DNA of 64,000 nucleotides from Theocolax elegans (Eukaryota; Arthropoda; Insecta; Hymenoptera; Cerocephalidae). The notes beneath the pieces were generated by a model. The model did no database searches, was not told where the DNA came from, and saw only the letters and a program-made list of their open reading frames with translations. The translations under genes and the position numbers were made by a program. The DNA lies in the NCBI GenBank assembly GCA_026168455.1, contig CM047427.1:62500162-62564161 (forward strand). The letters are read 5' to 3'. Positions 54,863 through 64,000 of the stretch are shown one piece after another (position 1 is the first letter of the stretch; the number at the start of each line of letters is the position of its first letter).

Positions 54863-55308
54863 TTTTTTTTTTTTTTGTTATGTAACGTCGCTCTATTTAT
54901 GCTGCCAGGGCTAATCAGCGACGGAGGTGAACGGTGTGTCTGTAAACAAAGCACATGTAGTTGAAACAGTGGTGCTTGTGTCCATCGGAAGACATCATCG
55001 GTCACTGTAATTAGTCTAATAAATACAGTTTCCTGTCCTCCCGATGGAACCACCGCAATCCTCTTTACATCTTCGCGTCCCTAACGTTCCCTATAGTTCA
55101 GATGCCCGTGCCTCTCATGCACTGACAAGTGCACGAAACGCACGCGCACCTGAACTGGCGTCACATTATAGTGACATGCCGAGCCACTGAATCGCGGTGT
55201 TTGAAAAATGCACATGAAAAAATTTTCAGAGGTACACGTCTGGGATCGAACCCACGGCCCTCGGTGTGAGAGTCGGGAGCTCTACCCATGAGCCACCGCG
55301 GCTCTTAC
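54863..55308 (-). mobile_element. tRNA-derived SINE
   Basis: On the minus strand the head has A box TGGCTCATGGGTAGAGC and B box GGTTCGATCCC. A body of about 380 bp and a 3' tail GAGCGACGTTACATAAC plus poly(A) (T-run on +) follow. The perfect 12-bp target duplication ATCCTAACAAAT lies at 54851 and 55309. It shares its 3' half with the SINE at 48556, but its tRNA head is different. Confidence 0.9.
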
Positions 55309-55320
55309 ATCCTAACAAAT

Positions 55321-56129
55321 AAATCCTACATAAACGTTTATAAACGTGACATAACGCTCACCAGCATGTATTCTATGACTGTTCTAGAGTCTTTCCATAG
55401 GGCAACATTGCACCGTATAGCTGACAGTATTTGATTGCCCTGGCTCCTCCGTCATTCGACTTTTGTAACCCCTCAGGATTAAGTAGTTTTGTTCTAAATG
55501 ATCCCAAGCGCTTCGGATTCGATTCGACATTCCGATACTTTATAAGTCAGGAAAGCCGTCGAGAGTCACCTATGGGATCGGTTTACCGCGATCGGAGGCG
55601 ACTTGAACAGTGTACCGAAACTCGTTACGATGGCCTACCGCCTTGCGACGGCTAGCCTAGAGTCGTAATTCTCGGTGAGAATGCGGCGGTGTTTAGCTCC
55701 CCACCGTCGTCCGCTTTCGAACATAAGCGGCATCCGAGTCAACTTCGCTTCACCCATCAAGCCTGCTTGCAACCACATACCCCGCAGAGTCCAGCCCAAT
55801 ACTGGGGACACGCTGGCGTTTCACTTTCAACTCAGAGGTACGCCAACGTGGGGCTCGGTTTTCCCAGTCCCTGCGTACCAGAGTAAAGTCATCCTGGTCC
55901 AACTGTCGACATGCCGAAGCACATCTTCCTATTACTCCCCGGATCCCCGGGGAGGTTTTGCGGTAGGTGGCCTAACGTTCGAATGAATGCAGTTTACAGG
56001 AGAATTTCCTTTGCATTCCGTGAAGCGTTAGGTCCCTCTATTCTCGTCGTTCAGACGAGGCCGTTCAATTCAAGGGTTCTAACTATTCCACGATGGGATT
56101 CGACTAGCGTTCCCTGTTGAGGGAAGCCC
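55321..56129 (-). other. LINE-C 3' UTR
   Basis: About 800 bp with no long minus-strand frame, composition like the LINE coding part. Frames on the + strand (55431, 55675 and others) have no recognisable domain. No poly(A) is seen at the end, and the exact terminus is uncertain. Confidence 0.55.
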
Positions 56130-56370
56130 TTAAGCACTCTGTACGGACTGGAGAGTCTGATGAGACAGTCTGACCAGCTTCACAGTACAGTGCTTCATGC
56201 ATGATTGCCAGAGGAGTGGCCGTTTTCTCGAAACATCCGCTCTTTGACTATCATACGGGTTAGGCGTCTTTGGAGTCTGGGGTCGGTCTCTGGAGTTGTC
56301 CTCAAGTATCAGCTTGGAAGGTTCTATGTACCTTTTGGCGAACTTGTTGAATGCCTGGTACAATTCCCGG
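56130..56370 (-). pseudogene. LINE-C ORF2, C-terminal end
   Basis: The residues SRELYQAFNKFAKRYIEPSK and on to the stop at 56130 continue the C-terminal region interrupted at 61028. Taking out the hAT element and one CTACTCAC restores the frame across the site (GTG AGT AGC CGG). Confidence 0.75.
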
Positions 56371-56378
56371 CTACTCAC

Positions 56379-59300
56379 TAGGGCTGCCGATTATCCGAAG
56401 ATTCGGAGATCCGGATATCTGAGATTCGAATAGATCCGAATCTCAGATTCGTAGATCCGGATACTTTAGAGTATCCGGATCTTACGGATCCAAGATCCAG
56501 ATCGTACGGATCCGGGATCCGGATCGTACGGATTTTCTTTCATTCGGTATTCCTTTTGAAATCACTTTTTGGTAATCGAAACCGACAATAATTAGTATTT
56601 TTCTAAGTAATCATGAAATAAATTTAATAACATTATCATCATTTGAAATCAGGTGTAATTATGAAATTAATAAAATCAAATGTCACCTCAAAATGTAGTG
56701 AATATCTCCTTGCAAATATTCGTGCATTTGCCAAAAAGAGTTCTGTATATTTTCATAATACAATCGCACAATAGCATAATAGTAGAAGTACAAAACAACA
56801 TAATAATACAATTACATAATAACATAATAACATAATAATAATACGATTCATAACAAATTTTCATAATACAAGTTTAATACAGAAAGCAAAACAAAGTAAC
56901 AAAAAATATAATTTATGTAAGTAATTTTCTATTTTGATATAAAAAAATTAATTTATCTAAATTTTCGGAGTTTAAACTCGTCCTTTTCGTGGTGACTATA
57001 TTACCTGCCGTTGAAAAAACTCGTTCAGATGCAGTTGATGTAGCAGGTATTGCTAAATACTTTTTACTTAATGCTACGAAACTTGGAAATTTTTCTGCAT
57101 GGTTCTTCCACCACTGGAAGGGACACAGGTTGTGCGAAATACTAGGCTCAATTTCGTATTTTTTAAATTGATTCTCTGCACTATTCGATTGCGGTGCAGG
57201 TACTTTAAATAAAATATCCAAGGCACTTTGTTTTTGATCCACAGTTTCCGAAGAGGGCACAGGTGCAGATTGTAAAATCATTTTTCGGACCGTTTGTTTA
57301 ATTAAAACCTTAGCTGCTGGTCCTTCAGCAGCTAAATCCTTATATCGTGGATCAAGAAACGAAGCAATATGTCTTGCGGTGACTTCATGATCAAAACTCA
57401 TGTGAAATCGTTTGCTTAAACTATTTCGAATAGTATTTCGCATATCGTTTGTATCGCTTTCTGCTTCTTCTACTGTCTGCAAATGATTATCAATTAGTGT
57501 TCTAATTAATGGACGAACCAGAGAAATGGACGAGAAATCGGCACATAAGACGGTTGTCGATAGTTCTAGAGGTCTAAGAACATCGACAATATCTTCCAGC
57601 TGCTTCCACTCCACTTCGCATATATCTAACTTAGCTGCCACGTGTGCTTTCGTAGATGTACGGTCAGCTAGGACGGCCTGCACTGCCAATCTGTTTTCTA
57701 ATATCCTAGAAGTTATGCAGATTAAAATAATGCATTTTTTCGTAGAAAAATGATTTTACAATTTTTTTACTGAAATTAAAAAAGTTTGTAATTATTTATC
57801 AATAATTTTACTAAAATAAAAAAATTGTACTTTGTATACATGGATATTTTTAATTTTTATAATTATAAATTTTGAAACATTATAAGGTAAAGTACCCGAA
57901 TCAATTGAAGGTAATGGTGGAACAGACATATTTACTATACAAATTAATAAATGTGATAAAAATAACAAACTTTTTCATATTCAACTAAATATTAAATTGT
58001 GGTGAAACTAATTATTTTAACTAACCTTTCTATCATAAAAAATGTGGAATTCCAACGAGTAGGACAGTCTTGAATTAATTTTAGTTTTTTTATTCCTAGC
58101 ATTTGCTATTTCTCTTCCAAAGCGTAACTAGCGACATTGGAGTGTTTAAAATGTGCAACCAATTTGCTAACTTTCGAACATAAATCCTTAATATTTTTTA
58201 ATTTTAATCCGTCCCTTACTGCCAATTGAAGTGTATGAGCTGCACATTGCACATCAATCATCTCTTCAAGATCATCCATTAAGTTGACCGAATTCACAGC
58301 GTTAGCTGCATTGTCGGTAACAACGGTCGTAACCTTGCCATTTAATCCAAAATCTTTAATGATTTCTGAAATTCTGCAAGACAGATTTTCCGCAGTATGA
58401 CGTTCATCAGCTTCTTGCGTAGCCAAACATAAAGATTTTGGCTCCCATGATTCGTTTACATAGTGCACTAACACTGTTAAATATGCATTTTGCACTCGTG
58501 AACTCCAGCAATCAGATATAGCGACAACCGAGGATGCAGTCTGCAATTCCTTCTTGATCGTCTCCTTCAATTTTTTTTGACAAAAATAAGATTTATAAAT
58601 GAATAATTTAATATTTTAGTACATCACCACATAAAATAATAATAATTATTTGTGTGTCATTTACCTTTGTCAGATTGTAAAGAAGTTCAATTCTTTTCAT
58701 GATTGTTTCTTTACAAGGAACTTTCTATCCTGGCTCTACAACAGCCATAAAATCTTTAAATCCGAGAGATTCAACGATAGAAATCGGAAGCATATTTTTC
58801 ACAATCAATTTAGTAAGAGCCTGGTCAATACTTTCTATTCGATTTTTATTACATTGAACCGTGCTTGCGTTAGGTTGCCTTGTCTGGAATTAAACAGAGT
58901 ATTTAACGTTTTTATTTTAGAAAAAGCGACAATAATAATACAAATTATTTTTAATTGTCTATTTTTTTAATAGGAATTTTGTCGATCTGACGGAGGCGAA
59001 GGAAATGAAAAAAAACAAAAAGTTTTTCTTCCAAGCGACGTTTCATTGGCGTGGTCTGCCAACCTCTTCAGGCTATTTTATTGATAACACAAATAACAAA
59101 TTAAATGAACACACAAACAATATTGAAAAACTTAGATATAAAAAATACCTTTTTTATAATCGGATAACCGATACGTCAAGCGGTTAGATAAACATTCAAC
59201 ACAAGCAAAACTCGGTGTATTTATATATATATATATATCGCCAAAGGTAATGTAACGTAAACACTGCACAACTGTCAAAACAGGCATTTAAATATGTCTA

Positions 59301-61020
59301 TAGTGCTCTAACTACATCGCAAACCTCAAATGTCTATTTCAGTAAGCAGTAAAAAAAGTTGCATTAAATATTTTTTTATCTTTTTACCTTCAAAATGCGA
59401 CGTGCGCGAGATATAGGCGTTGACGTTTGAGCTCGGCTAGTGGATGGCAAACTTATCTCATTTTCTTGTACGTCAAGTGTTTCCATTGAAGAATCTATGT
59501 CACTCACACTAGGATTATTTACACTATCATTCAGTTCCTCCGATGCACTCATGTTAATCTCCAAATCATCACTAATAATAAATAAAGATAACTTTTTATA
59601 AAATTTGATGCATTCAGATATACTTTATAGTTTATGGGTTAAGGCATAATTTATAGATTTCGACGCCACTAACATGTGATAATAAAAAAAAATTATTAGT
59701 TGTCTGTTACAAATTATAATAATAATAATAATAATTATAATTATAATAATAATATTAATAATGGTACTAGAATAATTAATCATAATAACTTACCTAATTT
59801 GCATTTTTTGCCTTTTTGGATCGTTATCATTGTACCCATGCACGCTACGCAAATGTTTATTTAGCGATGACGTGGAACCTTTAATTTGAAACTCTTCTTC
59901 GCAAATGTTGCATTTTGCTGTTAAACTATCAGCAAGTTTAGTGCAGTGAGTCCACACCCAACTTCTTTTTCGCACCATAATTATATAAATAAGTAACCAC
60001 TTACTCGGTGAATATTACTACGCACGATGAGCGTTAACACTTGAATGATTTCACGATGCGGATTCACAATACAAGTAAATTTAATACGGACATGTTTACG
60101 TGAGATACATAATTAGATTATAATCGAATAACATTACAACTTACAATTGTCACGCTACCGTAGACACTAAATGTTTAGTATGTTCAAATAATTACATTTA
60201 ACTTTTTCAAAATTGTACATGCAGATAAAGCATCATTAAATAAACCAATTATTCAACCATATTTAAAAAGTTTTATTGAAACATTACATAATACAGTGTA
60301 ATATTTAGTATCCATAGTAGCATGCCAATTGTAAGTTCTAATCTAATATATATATTGAAAAAACATATCTCAGAGTTTAGATAAAATCCGTTACCCAAAG
60401 GTATTTTCTTTGCTTTTCTAACAGAAAAGAATAACACGGTAATGCTTTTGATTGTTGATTAGGTGCAATGTTCATTTTAATGCAATGTACTTTTCTACAT
60501 TTTATTATCAAATTCAATTGTTCATAACAATGCGAATTTTTGGTCTTTTCCATGAAACAAATTGAATTTTGGATTGAATTAGAATTTTTTTCGTATTCCC
60601 GAGAGCTTTTAATCGCTTCTAAGTACGCTTAAATCGACTAATTGATACCAAAAATATCAGCGCTTAAAGCTTGCTTACTTTTCATGAATCCAAATCGTCG
60701 AGTTGAGTTTTTGGGCCGAGTAACTCGAAATTTCGGGTACTCGCTCACTTCTAATATTTAGGTAATTATTAATAACCGTAATTTACAAGATAAACGGTCC
60801 GGAGACGTTATTTACAGGATTCGGATCTCGAATCCGGAAGATCCGGATCTCGGATCCGTACGATCCGGATCTTGGATCCGTAAGATCCGAATCTTGGATC
60901 CGTATAAGATCCGGATACTTTAGAGTATCCGGATCTACGAATCTGAGATTCGGATCTATCCGGATTTCGGGTATCCGAATCTTGAAATACTCAAAGATTC
61001 GAATCCAATCGGCAGCCCTA
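56379..61020 (-). mobile_element. hAT DNA transposon
   Basis: A 4642-bp element with termini TAGGGCTGCCGATT and AATCGGCAGCCCTA, flanked by the perfect 8-bp target duplication CTACTCAC (56371-56378 and 61021-61028), diagnostic of hAT. The first and last 170-190 bp are further inverted repeats built from GATCCGGAT and GATTCGGAT motifs, including the palindrome AGATCCGGATACTTTAGAGT and its continuation. It carries one five-exon transposase gene on the minus strand. Confidence 0.95.
56913..59978 (-). pseudogene. hAT transposase, five exons, two nonsense codons
   Basis: Exon 1 (59978-59794) encodes a BED zinc finger: CNICEEEFQIKGSTSSLNKH then LRSVH. Exon 2 (59571-59388) is an acidic linker. Exon 3 (58883-58665) is the start of the DUF/RNase-H region (IDQALTKLIVKNMLPISIVE) and has a TAG at 58728-58726 (PG-stop-KVP). 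Exon 4 (about 58570-58026) holds the catalytic part (VVAISDCWSS, VVTDNAAN, VQCAAHTLQLAV) with a TAG at 58108-58106, then LIQDCPTRWNS. Exon 5 (57705-56913) has the dimerisation domain (FPSFVALSKKYLAIPATSTA, SERVFSTAGN). All introns have GT-AG ends and phases agree (for example AG|G for Arg at exons 4/5). Confidence 0.88.
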
Positions 61021-61028
61021 CTACTCAC

Positions 61029-61800
61029 TAGTAAACTCGGTTCGCATGGCCACGTGTGACCATGTTGCCGGACCAAGTCCTCCAGAGGTTTCCGGATCTC
61101 GACTACGCAGGGACAATCGAAGAGTATATGGCTAGAAGTTTGTTCCTCTCCACAATTACATCTCGAATCTTCGCTCAACCCGAAACGGTTCAGGTAAGAC
61201 TTAAAAGATCCGTGTCCCGTTAGGAACTGCGATGTGTAGTGGTTAGGCTTTAGCCACCCCTTTCGCATCCTGTCATCAACATTGCTGAAGTACTTGTGTG
61301 TCTGAACCTTTGCCCGTGGAATCCCACCTTCTCTGCCATTGATCCATGATTTGCTTTTGAACTTTATCTTTCTCAATGGCAGTCGAGTCTTTTGAGTTTC
61401 CACTTCGGCTTCGTTCGACTGGTTCGTCTGACGATTGGACAACTTCGCTACGCCTGATATGGTAATGAGTGACCCTCTCATCTAACAATAAGTCGATGGG
61501 AGGAGAGGCAGAGATCACCTGAAGTGCCTCATGGGAGACAGTGCTGTAAGCTTTCGAAGTCCAGACTAGGGTCCTCCTTTGCAAAGTAGCAAGGATTCTC
61601 CTGCTGTGACTATTAGCCCTGTTCCACCATCCTGCCGCAGCGTAGGCGACAATTGGGATGAAGAGGCACTTATATATCAGACTGAGGAATTTTTCTTTCA
61701 TCCTCCAATTCGCGCCAGAGAGGAGATGTAGTCGACCGAGGAGGTCGAACCACTTTTTCTGCACGTTTTTAACGTGCTGAATGAATCCAAATCTACATAC
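61029..61800 (-). pseudogene. LINE-C ORF2, post-RT and zinc-knuckle region
   Basis: Frames 61764-61276 and 61481 to about 61029 together cover KWFDLLGRLHLLSGANWRMK, LFIPIVAYAAAGWWNRA, RRTLVWTSKAYSTVSHEALQ and, after a frameshift near 61310, QFLTGHGSFKSYLNRFGL then CNCGEEQTSSHILFDCPCV (CX1CX7HX4C knuckle). The 61481 frame is shown reading on to 60783, but everything below 61029 is hAT sequence. Confidence 0.75.
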
Positions 61801-62919
61801 GAATGTTTTGGCCTCCCAGTTTAACTATGGAAGGCTTGCTTGAGTTAAATTTGCCTTTCAATAATATCATTCCCGACTTGGGGATTGATACTTCCAGTTT
61901 GTGTAATTTGCACCAGTTCTCGACGATGTTAATCATACGCTGCGCCTCTGTTTCGAGGTGACGCCGGCTTTTGCCTTCAACAATTGCTATAATGTCGTCG
62001 GCATATGCTATCGAATTGAAGCCTGCGTCATGAAACTCTTTGAGTAGGGTGTCATAATCTAAATTCCATCAGAGTGGACCGAATATAGATCCCTGGGGGC
62101 AACCTTTAGTTACTTCCTTTCGTGCTTCGTCGTACGTAACTCTCATGCACACCGTTCGATCTTGGAAGTAACTTTGTATAAGATTATAGACATTTGTGGG
62201 CATTGTCTGTCTTTAAGCTGTTTCAAAAGACTAGGCCACCACAGATTGTCAAAAGCCCCAGAGATGTCGAGTGGGAACGCTAAGACGTAGTTGCACTGGC
62301 TTTCCTCTACTATTTGCGTCAGCCTTATTATCGCATCTTCCGTCGACTTTCCTGGTGTGAAACCATACTGGTCAGTCGACGTACTGATGTGTGTGCGCTC
62401 CGATGTTTGTCCTGACTCCGAGTTCACAGGCTGTTTTAGTCGCTCTATAATGAGCCTTTCCAACGTTTTGCCCATTATGCTTAGTAAGCATATGGGCCTA
62501 TATGACTTCACAGTCTGCTCATCTTTGTCAGGAGCTTTGAGCAACGTAATCAGCATTCCCTCTTTCCATTTCTTTGGGAAGACACCATACTTGAGACAAG
62601 CATTGTATAATTTGTCAATTTCGTCTAGCAGTGGAATTGCATTTTTAAGTACCTCCGCTTCAATTCTGTCAGTACCTGGACTCTTTCCGCTTTTGTTGGT
62701 TCGAATTGCTTGAACTATTTCAAGCCGGGTAAACGGAGGTGCCTCACTCGAGATATATTCTTCCAGGCAAGCCTGTCGGATCTCCTGGTGAGCATCTGTC
62801 TCTCCTGATTTGTCATCGTCTGGTACTAACTGCTGAAGCAGAGATTCGCACGTTTCCTTCCAGGTAGTTGTCGAGCCGTTTATTCCTGTCACAGTATTGA
62901 GGGCTTTGGTGGTGCTCAT
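61801..62919 (-). pseudogene. LINE-C ORF2, reverse transcriptase
   Basis: 62919-62143 carries the first RT blocks: NKSGKSPGTDRIEAEVLKNA, SYRPICLLSIMGKTLERLI, QYGFTPGKSTEDAI and AFPLDISGAFDNLWW (catalytic Asp). A frameshift near 62205 follows. The next frame shows TKGCPQGSIFGPL, a TGA at about 62070, then WNLDYDTLLKEFHDAGFNSI and AYADDIIAIVEGKSRRHLET (YADD, about 62005-61990), ending LKGKFNSSKPSIVKLGGQ. At least one frameshift and one nonsense codon make it inactive, although all catalytic Asp are kept. Confidence 0.82.
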
Positions 62920-62949
62920 CTTGCCCGATACAACTCGGTACGGAAGGCT

Positions 62950-63999
62950 CTATACGTCTTTGCTGCCTTCGAGCGTGATATAGCTCCTCCAGCTCCTCTT
63001 TCTGGATTTACTTATTTCAGACTTGTATTCTCTCTTAGCTTTTCTTACGAGACTGAGCGTATTGCTCTGGAGCCGTTGCGATCTGGTCTCAGACGTCCCG
63101 CTTCTCTTCCTCTGGTAGAGCCATCTGCGTTCGAGTCTTTTGGTTCTACATTTAAGGTGTGTCAGCCGTGGATTCCACCATGGGGCGGATTTGGAAAACC
63201 GTCTCTTCATGGGGATCGCCTTCTTACAAGCATTAATGATTGATTCTTCGAGTTTGTCGGCGTATGTGTCGACATCCTCTTTAGAGTCTATCTGCAAGTC
63301 CGATAGGCGCGTCTTTTCGACTTTTAGAGCCTCTCTGAAGACTTCCCAGTCCGCTTTTCGGATATTGAAACGCGGTTTTATTATCGTTACTTGGCGAGTC
63401 GGTTGTCTTTCAAAGTCCAATGTTATGGAAATAGGTCTATGATCCCTCGTGCTCCAGTCCTCGACCTTCCAATAGGCTATGAGGTGGCTTAGGCTCCTGG
63501 TCACGAGTGTTACGTCTATGAAGGTTTCCCCTCTTACGCTTACACACGTGGCCTGCTGCCCTTGCCGATTCACAACCGTGAGGTCATGTTCGAGAATAAA
63601 GTTCTCAAGTAGTTGTCCTCTGCCATCTCTCGTTGCCGAGTCCCACCAAGTAGACTTAGCATTCGCGTCCATTGCTATAAGAACCTTTTGGTCTTTAAGC
63701 TCGGATAGAATGCGTCTAAGCTGCGTCAGATATATCCCTACGGGATCTCTGAATTGGCAGTATAAAGTGATTACATAGAAGTTGCCAAAGCGACCGCTCA
63801 CCATTGAGCACACGCAGTGGCTGGTGCAGAGCTGGGAGATTCGTGTGTACGTGAGGGTACCAGAGCTATATAAAATAGCAGCCGAGGGTTTTTCCCCTGG
63901 CTTGGTCCCTACTATCGTGTCAATGCTTAGTCCAATCCCCGAGATACATCCTTTAAAGGAGTATGGTTCTTGAACTAGAGCCAAATCTACTCCTGCTCT
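62950..63999 (-). pseudogene. LINE-C ORF2, R1-type endonuclease (5' end beyond window)
   Basis: The frame is open to the window edge (RAGVDLALVQEPYSFKG). Landmarks: VQEPY (metal-binding Glu), VITLYC, VLIAMDANAKSTWWDS (Asp and Asn of the D-x-N motif) with GRGQLLENFI, FIDVTLVTRSL, and STRDHRPISITL (catalytic Asp-His). The Arg/Lys-rich linker ends at a stop at 62950 (SKDV). One base earlier the frame would continue as KTYRAFRTELYRA into the RT part, so a frameshift separates this from the next segment. Confidence 0.82.
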
Positions 64000-64000
64000 G

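Larger units (their letters stand above)
55321..64000 (-). mobile_element. LINE-C, R1-like non-LTR element, split by hAT
   Basis: On the minus strand the order is endonuclease (63999-62950), RT (62919 to about 61800), C-terminal zinc-knuckle region (about 61764-61029), then, after the hAT insertion, the end of the ORF (56370-56130) and a GC-balanced 3' UTR to about 55330. The 5' part lies beyond the window. Composition (about 50 percent GC) contrasts with the surroundings. The DANAKS-type endonuclease motif and the TGHG..YL..F..C.CG knuckle are typical of the R1 clade. Confidence 0.82.

Noticed and set aside
55400..56120. Ribosomal RNA fragment, suggested by the GC-balanced sequence next to an R1-like LINE
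   Set aside because: I could not match it to conserved 18S or 28S stretches; position and composition fit the LINE-C 3' UTR.

Overview
This is a eukaryotic, very AT-rich, repeat-dominated genomic window, most probably from an insect and, by my recollection of the element families, most likely a hymenopteran such as an ant (inference; no taxonomic marker gene is present). There are no operons. The DNA is a stack of nested transposable elements, palindromes, satellites and segmental duplications laid over what looks like one dispersed, intron-containing host-type gene on the + strand.

The host-type gene, which I call the SAM-like gene, has a 67-nt first exon present twice (2461 and 3777, inside a 1316-bp tandem duplication). 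A second exon is present three times (7162, 9782 and 12905, inside a larger triplication). A third exon is at 35253, and four more are at 46630, 46812, 47077 and 47324. Splice phases agree for E1/E2, E2/E3, E3/E4, E5/E6 and, allowing one frameshift, E6/E7. The peptide order resembles an uncharacterised insect family that starts with a SAM-like helical domain. Single-base lesions in A-runs make it a decayed gene, or a real gene with homopolymer errors. The intron between exons 2 and 3 was originally 76 nt. A LINE inserted 3 nt into exon 3, and the 3' splice site is found again at the intact copy of exon 3.

Layout. 1-1381: 28-bp tandem repeats and a broken LINE ORF1 with a CCHC knuckle. 1358-3995: tandem duplication carrying exon 1. 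4374-12270: duplicated units with a CACTG-ended MITE, a small element with 53-bp inverted repeats, exon 2 and 5' parts of LINE-A. 13194-21470: near full-length LINE-A, split by a 3.3-kb piggyBac element at TTAA. 21500-24820: minisatellites and a GC-rich patch. 25052-33060: a Helitron-like element (Ulp1-like protease, Rep, PIF1-type helicase) with a 2.37-kb internal duplication. 35253: exon 3. 36769-39870: LINE-B with a single open 947-codon endonuclease/RT frame. 39880-46200: minisatellites, foldback elements, a satellite array and a 5S-rRNA-derived SINE. 46630-47469: exons 4-7. 47700-54720: a 1.5-kb palindrome with a tRNA-derived SINE, duplicated blocks and MITEs. 54863-55308: a second SINE. 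55310-64000: LINE-C (R1-like) on the - strand, split by a 4.6-kb hAT element with 8-bp target duplication.

Several insertions can be dated relative to each other because duplicated copies or palindrome arms preserve the empty site. The most useful points are the exon-by-exon record of a gene being stretched by TEs, the two nested DNA transposons whose removal returns the host LINE to frame, two SINEs with a shared 3' tail, and a CT microsatellite that separates two ATGs from the LINE-B frame.
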